In this document: positions 44,995-55,366 of the stretch, piece after piece
Numbering within the stretch: the stretch's first letter is position 1
Layout: each line of letters starts with the position of its first letter
Source: Asterochloris sp. CNOR1
Lineage: Eukaryota > Chlorophyta > Trebouxiophyceae > Trebouxiales > Trebouxiaceae
NCBI GenBank assembly: GCA_963969365.1
Contig: OZ017747.1
Span: forward strand, 2,790,001 to 2,854,000
Direction of reading: 5' to 3'
Length of the DNA: 64,000 nt
Made by a program: the position numbers and the translations under genes
The notes under the pieces: model-generated
What the model was told of the DNA's origin: nothing
What the model saw: the letters and a program-made list of their open reading frames with translations, nothing else
The model's database searches: none

Positions 44995-47697
44995 ATGTCA
45001 AAGCGTGCAAGAGAGACCGACGATGAGATACTGATCCTCTCTGACTCTGAGAGTGAGACTGGCAAGGCCACATCAGCTGAGCCTGCCAGCAGGTGCCCTG
45101 TGTCTGGCAGGACCTCTGAGCAGGACCTGCTGCAGCTGCACGTGCGGGAGCAATCTGAGGAAGGGCAGGAGGCCAGCTGCAGCACCAGCCAGGGCAACGA
45201 AGGGACTGTGCTGTGCTCCTCTGGCTGTGGGGCACTGCTCCGTCCATGGGAGGTGGCAGATCACAAAGCAGCTCACAGGTGCCTGGTCTGTGGCAGCGCT
45301 ACGTGCTCTGCATACCATCTGCTGCACAGGTCCCCCCTGCCTATGTGTTTGTGTTCTCATCTGCGCTGCTTATTGCATCAGGCTACAGGACGAGCAATTG
45401 TCAGAGATGTCAGCCAGCCCTGAGGACAAGAAGCGGGAGCAGGCGCACTTCCAGGCCCTGCAGAGCATGCACGGATTCTCAAATGCTAGCTCAGGCGTGT
45501 GCAGCTTGTGCCATGAGCGCGACCATGACCAGCAAGGCTGCCCCTGTGCGCCGCACAACATCAGGTGGGCAATTGCCATCCCCATGGACTGTTCTGATCG
45601 CGAGATGTTGCCAGCTGGGGTCTGCTGCCTCCACCAATGCAGCAGCAGCTGCTATCAATCACCCACTGCTTGACCTGTCTTGTGAAAGGACGGACGGCTT
45701 TACCAAAAGACTGCCAGACTTGCTTTGGCCCAGCTGCCGCCCAGCAGACTTCACGCTTTGGCTTGACTCTTTCCCAGCTGCCCGGCGTGCCACGTTGCCA
45801 GCGCCGCCACCCATGCCTAGATTTTTCCCTGACATTCTGGTGGAGTGGTGGGCCTTGGTTATGCACGGTCACCCATGGCCATCCTCCTGCAGGGCGTCTG
45901 AGCGGGTCGTGGAGGCAAAGCACTCAGTCGTGGTGGCCTCCCAACAGGAGCAGCAGTTCCACAGCATAAAGGCTGGCATGTCGCTGCTGCGCAAGTGCCT
46001 AGAGCACAACAGCAGGCTGGGCTACTCTGCTGCCTTGTGTGGTGAGCCCCCTGCACACCCAGCACATTGCAGGCGTGCAGCTGTGGCGCCACCCTGCACG
46101 CTGTTGAAACCTGCTGGACTCTGGTGCCCTTGGCAGCCTTATGCCCTGCATGCAGGCACCTGCCTGACACAGTCTGCAGGTGCCTGCAGGCAAGGTGCAC
46201 CACCTGCAGAGTGAGGGCGCAGACTCAGGCTGGGGCTGCGGCTGGAGGAACATGCAGATGTTGGCCTCCCACCTGCTGACGCGAGATGAGGTGCGGCGCT
46301 GCCACGGCGTGTTGCTGCATGCACCTCGCTGCAACGCTGCACCTTGGCTCTGCAGACAGCAGCTTGCCTCTCTGCGGCAGGCAGCGGCTGCATGCCCCCC
46401 AGCTGCTACGCGCTGTGCCTGCAGGCGACCAAGGCTGCTCTGTTTGGTGGGTGCGCGTTCATCCCGGACATTAGCTCCCTGCAGGCCTGGCTGGAGGTGG
46501 CTTGGGCAGCCGGCTACGATGTGATGGGGAGGGACCAGCTTGGGGGCTCGGTGCAGGGCAGCCGCAAGTGGGTGGCTGCCCAGGTGGCTGCTCTGTCTGG
46601 CTGAGCTGCTGTCGTGAGTTGCTGCGACCAGGCGTGCCCTGCCTGCAGGTGGGTGGGCACCACCGAGTGCGCAGCCTTGTTTCGCTACTTTGGGCTAAAA
46701 GCTCAGGTGGTGGACTTCAAAGGTGTGGGTTCATGTGTGTTGCTCAGCAATCTGGGTTTCAGGCTGCCAGAGAGCCCAGGTGCCAGCCCAGATGCACATC
46801 CAACATCAGTGTGATGGTGAATGCAGTCAGGGCCAGGCCCATCATCAGGAAGAACCCAGCAGGGCAGGACATACACTCTGAAGTGGTGTGTGATGGCTGC
46901 AATGCCTGCCCCATGGTTGGCGTCCGCTATCGCAGCCTCACCTTGCCAGATCATGATCTTTGTGAGCAGTGCCACAGCAAGCCATGCTCAGCACTCGCTG
47001 CCCCATTTGAGCGTATCACCTCAGGTACAGGCTGGCACAGCATGCACCCGCCCTGGCCATGCACACGTTGCAGAACTTTGAGCACAGAGCATCAAGGCAT
47101 GTCCTTGCCGTCAAAAAGCCTTAATCTGCTGGCGCCTGTAGATGCAGGAGGCAGCACCCAGGGCAGCTTGCCAGAGGCCCTGAACAAGAAGCTTGCCATG
47201 TGGGTGTGGCATTACTTCACTGGCGAGGTCCTGCCAGGCTTTGAGCCACGGGACTCACAGTGCCGACCACCAGCTCAGCTGCTCTTGCGCAGTTCCCCTG
47301 TGGTTCTCTCAGGTGGGCTCATGGCAGTGCACGCCCCTCTCTGCCTTATGAACATCGAAAACCTGGCGGCCTGCACTTCCCCTGTATGACTGCAGGCAAG
47401 CCGCCACTATACTTTCAGCACCAAGGGCACTCTAGGACTATCATTGGCATTGAGCAGCACAGGAAGCCAAACGGTTCGGAGGCTGAGCTGACTCTTCTTG
47501 TGCTGGACCCATCAACCAGGACCCAGAAGCTTTCTGATGCCCTTAAGAACCAGGATGGCTGGCAGCAGCAGCTGAGGCGTGGCCTCCATACTCTTGGGAA
47601 CAAAGACCATCAGCTGCTGTTCATGGAAGCAGGCTTGATATGCAAGCAGGACTGCAATGCTTGGAAATACATTAGGCCTGTTCAACTCTTTCAGTGA
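44995..47697 (+). CDS. ZUP1/ZUFSP-type C78 cysteine peptidase with extra ZZ-like zinc motif
   Basis: Starts MSKRARETDDEILILSDSES, an acidic SDSES-type patch. A zinc finger CSSGCGALLRPWEVADHKAA follows (C-x3-C ... H-x3-H), and a second Cys-rich motif CSLCHERDHDQQGCP. The C78 core: SEGADSGWGCGWRNMQML with the catalytic cysteine, FIPDISSLQAWLEVAWAAGY, TTECAALFRYFGLKAQVVDF. Then a CDGC ... DHDLCEQC zinc motif, KLAMWVWHYFTGEV, and LYFQHQGHSRTIIGIEQH with the catalytic histidine and LLVLDPSTRTQKL with the aspartate. Stop at 47697. Human ZUP1 is a K63-ubiquitin-specific deubiquitinase in genome maintenance; relatives cleave UFM1. Strong similarity around Cys and His favours the ZUP1 branch. Confidence 0.85.
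46870..46990 (+). other. ZZ-like zinc motif inserted in the C78 peptidase
   Basis: Reads SEVVCDGCNACPMVGVRYRS then LTLPDHDLCEQC. The C-x2-C ... C-x2-C site of a ZZ finger is present with the GVRYR core, but the usual second C-x2-C pair (after RYK) is absent. It lies between the catalytic Cys and His blocks of the peptidase. Confidence 0.6.
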
Positions 47698-47756
47698 ATC
47701 TTGACCATAGCAACAGCATAGATTGAGCTGATTCAGCTTCAGAAGCAGTACATTGC

Positions 47757-50049
47757 TCAAGAGATGCTGAGCTGGGCCTGGCCGGTATGCTGGGGGTGGC
47801 AGTCCGCCAGGTCCGAGTCGGTGATGAAAGCCTCAATCATCTTGAGGCTGGCAGCCGGCACATCCATGGGAACCATGTGGCCTGCAGAGGCCACCTTTAC
47901 AAAGGACAGGGGGCCGACCTGCTTGATGCTGCCACCACTCCAGTTTTGTGCAGGAGTGGTCTGCCATTCAGCATGGCCAGACCACGGCATGGCATCGACC
48001 CAGCGCTGGTTGCCCAGCCAGTTGCAGATCAAGTCCTGCAGCGTCAGCAGCAGCATTAGCAGCGCAGACTCCTGCATGGCATGTGTTCCCAAGACAGTAC
48101 AAGCCACTTGCCTCTGCGCCAGCATACACCATTCCTCGGACGCCTCCCTCAAGCATCTCAGGAATGTCTGGCAGATCATATCTCTTCATCCAGTCGCCCA
48201 TCATGTCTGCAGGAGAATACACCACTTCTGACGGTCCTCAGCACACAGCATGACTCTCCACTCAGGCTCACCTGCATGTACTTGCATGTCGCATGCCTCC
48301 CACAAGCGATCACCCACCCCAAGCTCTTTGCGTACAGAAGGCTGCAGGCAGAGCAGGTACATTTGCACAGCAAATCCTGGGTTGGGCTGCTGCTGCTAGC
48401 TGCCCAGAGGGACCAAACTGCACACGGGCCCACCTGGTTGATGTACTGTTCCAGGCGGGAGAAGTCGTAACACAGTGGGCCCTCACACTTCTTCCTGATG
48501 TCGTACACCTACATTAAGAGAACGGGTTTCGGTTGTTTGCTGCCTTGCATTCACAGCCTGACAGGTCTGGGCAGCAAAGTTGCTCACGTTGATGCCTGGA
48601 TTCAGGATGATGACAGGAGCGAACTGGGTGTTTTGGCACACTGCCAGGGCCAGCTCGCAAAGGAACCCAAAGTTGATGGAGTTGCAGAGCTGGACCCCAA
48701 TCCTACAGAGTGGGTAGATGCTGGCCATTTTGGAGCGTGTTGAAGATGAAATGAGCTTGTTTGCCAGGGCAAAGTCACCTGAAGGCCGAGAGAAAACTGT
48801 GAGCAGGTAAATTGCATCAGTGTGAGGGCAAGGGAGCTAGCAGGGGTGAGTCCTCACCGTAAGCGTTGTACTGGATTGCTGGGTCAGTCAGACCATTGCC
48901 GACAGCGAAACCCCGCAATGGTATCTTGCTGTCAGGCGCAAGCTTCTTGTTGACCCTGAAGATGTGGTCAGACACAGCCGGCACGTAGTGACCTGCAGGA
49001 TCACGGCAGAAAGCCGCTGGGCAGCACTGTGTGACTGTAAGATGCCTCTCAGCAGTGACTCTGCCCCACACGACCATCATGCTGACCACTGGCGCAGACA
49101 CTGTTGCTTTGGCGTTGTCTGCTTACCAGCATATGACTCGCCAGTGACAAAGAAGTCCCTCTTGGCCAGCTCTGCACGAGGCACACAAGTGAGTCAGCAT
49201 TGCAGCCCACACACAACAGGCCACGTCAGGGAAAGGCATGCCAGGTACTTGCCTGGGTGTGCCTTGAAGAATGCTTGCAGGAAATCAAGCATGTCTGCTG
49301 CCACAACAGTCTCATCATAGACCCTGTCGCGGGAGTCATTGGAGAAGGAGAAGCCGGTGTTGATCGGCTGGTCCACAAAAATCTGCAGAGATGGGGCCGC
49401 CTCAGTCTTGTGTGGCTGCATCATGCTCATCATTGTGCATGTGGCTGCAGTGCAGGCCTGCTTTGCTGCCTAGGGGCGCCCTGACGTGCACCTCTGCTAG
49501 ACAAGTCCCAGCACTGCAGCAGTTGCACACAGACAGCGCACCATGTGAGCCTTCTTGTCCCAGCCATACTCATTGACCTCCAGTGTCAGGTCCTGCAGTA
49601 CTGTGCTATTGCTGATGAGGCACAAGGGGCAACCAACATGCATTGCGGCATCCTGAGGCAACAGAGCGGATGCCAGACCTCATTGATTCTATAAGGGCCC
49701 TGCTCATAGAACACTGCAAGCTCTGAAGAGCAGCCTGGCCCGCCAGTCATCCAAAGAACCACAGGGGCAGTCTCTGGACTGTCACGGGCCTCAAAATAGA
49801 AGTAGAACATCTCTGCTGCCTTGGTGTGCTTGAGCTGCAGGCACCCAGATCAGGTGTGTCACGCATGAAAGGCAGTGCAACAATGGCTATACCATGCATG
49901 CAGGTCACCTTGAAGTACCCAGCAGTCTGCTTGGGCGCATTATTGTTTGCCCCTTGCAGGCCCAGCAGGTTAATGGGTTTTTCTGTCAGCTGAGCAAAGC
50001 TGCAACCTAGCAGGCTGCAGATCAAGAGGCAGACGCAATGCAGATGCAT
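47757..50049 (-). CDS. Serine carboxypeptidase (S10 family), secreted or vacuolar
   Basis: A signal peptide (MHLHCVCLLICSLLGCSFAQ) leads to AGYFKV, EMFYFYFEARDSPETAPVVL with WMTGGPGCSSELAVFYEQGP, IFVDQPINTGFSFSNDSRDR, MLDFLQAFFKAHP, RDFFVTGESYAG (nucleophile Ser), HYVPAVSDHIFRVNKKL, GFAVGNGLTDPAIQYNAYGE, DIRKKCEGPLCYDFSRLEQY, GMVYAGAEDLICNWLGNQRW (catalytic Asp) and VKVASAGHMVPMDVPAASLK (catalytic His), ending with a stop at 47757. The triad Ser-Asp-His and the oxyanion GGPGCSS are intact, so it should be active. S10 enzymes remove C-terminal residues; plant SCPL relatives can be acyltransferases. The domain spread resembles carboxypeptidase Y. It converges with the C78 peptidase gene with about 60 bases between stops. 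Confidence 0.93.
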
Positions 50050-50147
50050 TGTGGTGTACTCTTACGAGCGGAGTATAATTTAAGTCGGAGCTGGCTAGAA
50101 AACGGAGGTGAACAGCTTGGCACCACACGGATGTCTGACAACCCTGC
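50050..50147. promoter_or_regulatory. Compact divergent promoter with TATA-like element
   Basis: About 98 bases between two divergent starts. An AT-rich GTATAATTTAAG element lies near 50080-50091 in otherwise GC-rich DNA. Its direction is ambiguous because TATAAT/ATTATA can serve either strand. Confidence 0.4.
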
Positions 50148-50564
50148 ATGGCATGGACAATGCACAGGTCTACAGATGACCCTGCCCAGCTGGTGCAAAG
50201 ACTGGCAGCAGATGCTGCCCTGCTGCAGCAGCAATACCAGGCAATGATGGGCAAAGCTGCGGTTGCAGTCACACAGTCTGCAGACCACCTGCTGGAACAT
50301 GTCCTCCTGTATGATGCTGCAGCAGAGTCCCTGGAGGTCTGCTTGAGCCTTCTGTACCTTGTGTGGGCATGCCCACCACTGATTCCAGGAACCGGTGCAC
50401 TGCAGGCTGCATCTGTGGAGGCAGGAAGGGCTCTGGAGATGCTGCAGCACAAGTCTGCACAGCTGCACAATGAACTTCAGGGGGCTGAGGCCCTTGCAAA
50501 ACAGACCAGAAGCCTGAGGAGGGCTGTCGAGCAGCTGGCCTCCCAACTGAAGGTGAACGGCTAG
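50148..50564 (+). CDS. Small two-exon coiled-coil protein, function unknown
   Basis: MAWTMHRSTDDPAQLVQRLA, ALLQQQYQAMMGKAAVAVTQ, ADHLLEHVLLYDAAAESLE, then (donor GTCTGC, acceptor TGCAG) AASVEAGRALEMLQHKSAQL, NELQGAEALAKQTRSLRRAV and EQLASQLKVNG, stop at 50562-50564. About 110 residues, nearly all amphipathic helix with heptad-like leucines. No signal peptide. Size and pattern resemble small helical subunits of BLOC-1/BORC-type or kinetochore complexes, but I cannot assign a family. Divergent from the carboxypeptidase and convergent with the next gene by fewer than 90 bases. Confidence 0.6.
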   Translation: MAWTMHRSTDDPAQLVQRLAADAALLQQQYQAMMGKAAVAVTQSADHLLEHVLLYDAAAESLEVCLSLLYLVWACPPLIPGTGALQAASVEAGRALEMLQHKSAQLHNELQGAEALAKQTRSLRRAVEQLASQLKVNG

Positions 50565-50650
50565 TTCATGGCAGTCGATGTGTGAAGGGTCGACGTTGAA
50601 GAGAACAGGGATGCAATGTCTCCAAGAGGGCATCAAATTGTTACTGGGCA

Positions 50651-52498
50651 TCAATCATGAAACCCATGCAGCGCCGGGATTCTTGTTTGAGAGCTTAGTT
50701 GGTGGTGCTGGAGTGACGCTACATTGCTGGCCCAAGGATTCTTCAGAAGGCCTGCAAGGTTCCGTGGGCTACCGGCCTTGCGATCAGGGCTGTTGGGCCG
50801 GCTGATGAGCTGCAGCCTCTCCTCCACCTGCTGGAGGCGCTGCAGGTCTATGCTGGCACTGGTGTGCGTGTGTGTTGGCCGCGCCAGCTTGAAGGCCAGC
50901 AGCTGCCTGATGTCGTCCTCAGTGGCGGGGGTGTGCGGCTGGGAAGAGCCCGAGCCAGGCTCCCCTGGGGTGCCGTGGCTGTGCCCCCCAGGTATGCCTG
51001 CACATGGCGGTCTGGCAGCAGCCAGGTGGGTCTCCAGTGCAACTGCCATGGCCCGGTGGGCCTCCTGGCCGACTCTGGCTGCCACCTGGTCCAGCAGCAG
51101 GGGCAGACTACCCTGCACCGCCTCCTGCACCTGGGCCTGCAGCTGCTGCTGCTGTGCTGCACCTTGAGCAGTGAGCTGCTCGAGGATCCTGGTGGCCAGC
51201 TGCATGTTTGTGTGCAGCACCTCCTGCTGGGCGGCGGTGTCGGGGCCAGAATGCCTTTGCTGCAGCGTCTGGAGGGCCTCAGTCACCAGCTGCATACTGG
51301 TCTGCGTCGCCTTCTGCTGCTCAGCCAGCGTCTGCATGTCCTGCCTCAGCGTCTGCAGCCCCGCCAGGCCTGCCTCTATGGCAGCGCGGCCCTGAGCCTC
51401 CCGGGTGCCCACAGCAGGCTGCAGCACAGCTGCTTGTGGCGCAGCAGGCTGTGGCGCCTCGGCACCCTTCTGCTTGGAATCTTGCGTGAAGGCCTGCCGC
51501 CCAAGAGTCTGCAGCTTGGCGCTCACCAAGGGCGGCTGTCCAGTCTTGCTGGCCTGCCGGTCCACGGGAGCAGCAGCAGCGACATGACTGCTGGCCTGAC
51601 TGGTCACAGCCACATGTGCTGCCTTCTGCGGAGTGACTGCCCTGTCTGGTCCAGCAGCCTTAGTGGCGTGGGCGCCTGACACCTCTGCATGCTCCTCATC
51701 CCCTGGGGGTTCATCAACAGCAGCCTCTCCACCGTCATCAGCTGGACCATCCTCACTGAGTCGCCCAGGAATGTGCGAAAACTGCACTGAGGCGCTGTGT
51801 CGCGCCCCAGGCTTGGGCTGCAGCAGGATGGACCCATGGTGCCGCAGCGATGAGTGCTTGGGCTTGCTGGGCAGCTTCCTGCCACCTAGCCTGCAGCCAC
51901 CACAGTATATGCTTCGGGACAGGCCGTCAGGCCATCGCATCTCATCAGACAGCAGAAGCCACTGTGCTGCTGCGTGCATAACATGACTTTGGGCTGGACA
52001 GGTGCAGCGCCCATTGTACCTACTGCCAGGCAGACCGCCCGGCCGCTGCAACAGTGACCATGTTGGCAGCACGACAGCAGTCACGTGCCCCCTCCCGCTC
52101 TGGGGCTCAACAGCTCACTTGGCAGACTCCTGCACTGTCAGCATTGGCTGCTCCTCTGAGCCCTCTGAACCTGCCAGTGAGCTGCGCTGCGAGGATGCCC
52201 GCGACAGGCCCCCACCTGAGCTGAGCGAGCTCACTCTGCTGAGCGCCAGAGACATCCCGCGGGCTGCCAGCGACATCAGGCGGGGCCCGAAGGTCGAGCT
52301 TGAGATGGCCTGGGAGGGCTCAGGGGGTGGGCTTGGCAGCAGCGTGGTCACTGGGTGTGCAATGGTTTCTTTCAAGTTGCCGGCAGCCACCACCGCTGCT
52401 GCCAGCTGGTCCCAGCGGCCGCTGACCACCAGGGCCAGGGCTCCCAGCATCACCAGGCCTGCCAGGGCATACACAGCAATAGCTATGGCGCCCAGCAT
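50651..52498 (-). CDS. Unrecognised membrane-anchored coiled-coil protein
   Basis: ATG at 52498 begins with an N-terminal membrane segment (MLGAIAIAVYALAGLVMLGA followed by LALVVSG). A Ser-rich stretch with repeated SRVSSLSSGGG/SRASSQRSS follows, then (after an intron near 52085-52125) LSRSIYCGGCRLGGRKL and a Pro/Ala-rich region. A long helical block QTLRQDMQTLAEQQKATQTS, VTEALQTLQQRHSG, HTNMQLATRILEQLTAQGAA then QQQQLQAQVQEAVQ precedes a C-terminal TEDDIRQLLAFKLARPT, DLQRLQQVEERLQLISRPNS and LAGLLKNPWASNVASL, stop at 50651. Roughly 580 residues. The second exon is a single open frame of over 1.4 kb, unusual here because most exons are short. No family recognised. Membrane topology is a prediction by eye. 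Confidence 0.6.
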
Positions 52499-52808
52499 GC
52501 ACGGCGCCTGTCAGCACGCCAGCCGGTCCTGTCAGCGAGCCTGATTCCAGCAAGAGTGTCAATGCATTGCTTGGAGTGTGAGCTTGATTTGCTCCTCTCA
52601 CCTCTGCCTGCCAGGCTCTAGCCTTGACCTGCATGTGGGCAGTGGATAATCTGGCCGAGCAAGGCTGAAACTCCCTCTGGACTGCACATGCGGGTTAGCA
52701 TCAGGCCCCGACTGGCTCACAATGGCAGCAAGCCCAGCTTCATGTATCTGACACCCTAGCCGCTTGTGAGGGTAAGGGTATTGTAGGAGTCGTATTGTAA
52801 GCTCCACC
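52499..52808. promoter_or_regulatory. Divergent promoter region, membrane coiled-coil gene / cysteine synthase
   Basis: About 310 bases between divergent starts. No clear TATA box or repeat was seen. An AT-richer GGTATTGTAGGAGTCGTATT stretch near 52779-52798 is the only compositional break noticed. Confidence 0.35.
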
Positions 52809-55031
52809 ATGATGCACACCTTACCTTCCAGGACAGAGCTTCTTCCCAGGCATCACAATGCAAATCGGCAGGCAAGTTACTATGCAGTGCAGGGGAGGAG
52901 TGTGCTGGCTCGGGTTTGCAGTGCTCTCACCTAGCTGCCCTGCCCTGTCTGTAGGCCCTAAAGGGCACAAAGCCTTTGGATGGGGAAAGCCGCAGGCATG
53001 TCCACAGCGGTCTCCACGTGACAGCACAGGCAGCTGCCACAGAGGCCCCATCTGCAGATGTCCTGTCTCAGCGCCAGCCGCTGCGGTGGCCAGGCATTGC
53101 TGACCGCGTCACAGGTGCATGCAGCATAGGCTGCATCCGTGCCTCATATACTGTACAATGCTTCAAGCCAGCAAGGCTTAGTGCTGTCTTGCGCCTGCAG
53201 ACCTGATCGGCAACACCCCGATGGTCTACCTGAACAACATCAGCAAGGGTGCAGGTGCTAAAATTGCTTGCAAGCTGGAGATCATGGAGCCCTGCCGCAG
53301 CGTGAAGGACCGCATCGGCAAGAACATGATTGAGGACGCAGAGAAGAAAGGCTTGATCAAGCCAGGTGGGTAATTCCTGACTGAGCTGTACCTTTGAGCC
53401 ATGAGGATCCCTGGCTGCTTCATGCAAAGTTCCATTTCTGTGCCTGCGGCGCTGCTTTACACAGTGTCAATGTCAATCCCTCCCTGCAGGCGTGACCACT
53501 CTGGTGGAGCCCACCTCTGGAAACACAGGCATTGGCCTGGCCTTTGTGGCGGCGTCAAAGGGATACAAGCTGTGAGTGGCTGTGTGTGTCGCTCCGCTGT
53601 GCTACGCTGCAGTGGCACACCATGCCCACCTCCCTATTGCAGGGTGCTGACCATGCCGGCCTCCATGTCGCTGGAGCGCAGAATACTGCTGGGGGCTTTT
53701 GGAGCAAAATTGGTGCTGACAGATCCTGCAAAGGTAGGTCTGCTTGCCACAGCCTTTTGCTGTATGTCTTCTGTGCAAGACATGCCACATCCAAAGCCCT
53801 GCATCTCATATGTGCTGCGCTGCAGGCCATGCGTGGGGCCGTCGCCAAGGCTCAGGAGATTGCCGCCAAGACAGAGAATTCTTACGTGCTGCAGCAGTTT
53901 GAGAACCCTGCTAATGCAGCAATACACAGGCAAACCACAGGTCCTGAGATCTGGAGAGACACTGCTAGCCAGGTGGGCCTGTTGATGTCAGAGCAGCACT
54001 GTTCTCTACCGACAATCTCGTCTGCAGACCTACTGCCCCTGCAGATTGTCTCATGCTGTGACAAGCTGGCATTTGCATTGCCAGCTGCATGCCCCCCCCA
54101 ACCACAGCTGAATGACACACATGCATGGCCCTTTAGACATCATGCTTCTGTGCAGGTGGATGTCTTCATGAGTGCCATTGGGACAGGTGGCACCATCTCA
54201 GGTGCTGGGGGCTACCTGAAGGAGCAGAAGCCTGGCCTCAAGGTCATTGGCATCGAGCCCACAGAGAGCCCTGTGCTGTCGGGTGGCGCCCCTGGGCCCC
54301 ACAAGATCCAGGGGATTGGCGCAGGCTTTGTGCCAGGGGTGCTGGACACCAAGGTGTACGATGAGGTCCTGCAGGTGGGCAGCCCTGGGCTGTGATGCAT
54401 GACATGCCAGCTCCTGCATCAAGAGGCGAATTTGGCGAAGCATGTCTGTCGCATGCCAGGGCGTCTGCAGGTGGGCAGTCCTGGGCTCATATGCATGCCA
54501 TGACATGCCTGTCAGGCCTGCTGACCCTGGTTTGCAGTGCCGCTGTACAACTCTGCAGGCAGGGCGGCCCTTAAGCATTGTTGCCTGCTGAAGCTAGCAT
54601 GAGACTTCGTTGTTATGTTGTCTGTCCTGCACGCTGCACTGCAGTTACCAAGGATATGAGTCTTGCAAGTGGCTTTGGTGTCTTCCATGACAGCAGGAAA
54701 GTTTTGCAGACTTTGGACATGTCTCCTGCCTCCCCTGCAGGTCAGCAGCGAAGACTCCATTACCATGGCTATGAGGCTTGCACGCGAGGAGGGCCTGTTC
54801 TGTGGCATCTCCTCAGGCGCTGTTGTTGTGGCCGCCATGCGTGTGGCTACCCGCCCTGAGATGGCTGGCAAGCTGATAACCGTCATCTTGCCTAGCTTTG
54901 GGGAGCGCTACCTGTCTTCAGCACTGTTCACCAGCATCCGCGAGGAATGTGAGAACATGGGCATCAATGAACGCATCAAGCTCTCTGACCAGGCTGGCCG
55001 TGAGTTTTTTGTACCTCCCCTCAGCAAATGA
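52809..55031 (+). CDS. Cysteine synthase, O-acetylserine (thiol)lyase
   Basis: A presequence-like N-terminus, then [12 protein letters not shown] joined to [40 protein letters not shown] (PLP lysine in SVKDR), [60 protein letters not shown] with [80 protein letters not shown] with SGA, and [14 protein letters not shown], ending FFVPPLSK with TGA at 55029-55031. All catalytic motifs of OASTL are intact. It makes cysteine from O-acetylserine and sulfide; the Ser/Arg-rich N-terminus suggests an organelle form. The start is uncertain (ATG at 52809 or 52858), with an exon beginning near 52955. Confidence 0.92.
54367..54510 (+). repeat. Echo of an exon end plus donor in a cysteine synthase intron
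   Basis: GGTCCTGCAG/GTGGGCAGCCCTGGGCT with a GATGCATGACATGCC tail (54367 on) recurs about 94 bases later as CGTCTGCAG/GTGGGCAGTCCTGGGCT with ATGCATGCCATGACATGCC. Both keep the CAG/GT junction. Confidence 0.75.
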
Positions 55032-55366
55032 ACGCACCCCCATTAGGCTAGGAGGGCCGCATTTCAGAAGTTCAAACACTTTGACCACAGGTCTTACTCA
55101 TAAGAAAGAAAGGCAAAGGCCTTGGATCGCACATACCACCGTGCGGACTCTGCGACTTGTCGCTGAAGGCAACAAGTGAGATACTCTGCTGATTGCACGC
55201 AAGCCCACAGAGAGGTGTGTTCAGTTGACATGGCATTGGGCGCTTGATGCGGAGAATTTGTCCTCGATGCACAAACAAGCACAACAGCATACCGTTGCCC
55301 TGCCCAGATGCCGTTCTCACGCAAATTCGTGCCTTGCAGGCAGGGACCTGACATCCTCCAGCAGCA
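55032..55366. other. Intergenic gap, cysteine synthase / PhoD-like
   Basis: About 335 bases between same-strand genes. It presumably holds a 3' UTR and a promoter. I see no conserved coding segment. Confidence 0.5.

Noticed and set aside
45213-46214. A 333-codon plus-strand frame in the C78 peptidase gene as a separate gene
   Set aside because: It overlaps the zinc-finger and SGWGCGWRN exons in a different frame and has no conserved segments; it is a shadow frame.
50148-50564. Firm assignment as a BLOC-1 or BORC subunit
   Set aside because: Small helical proteins look alike. No subunit-specific motif was visible, so it is left unassigned.
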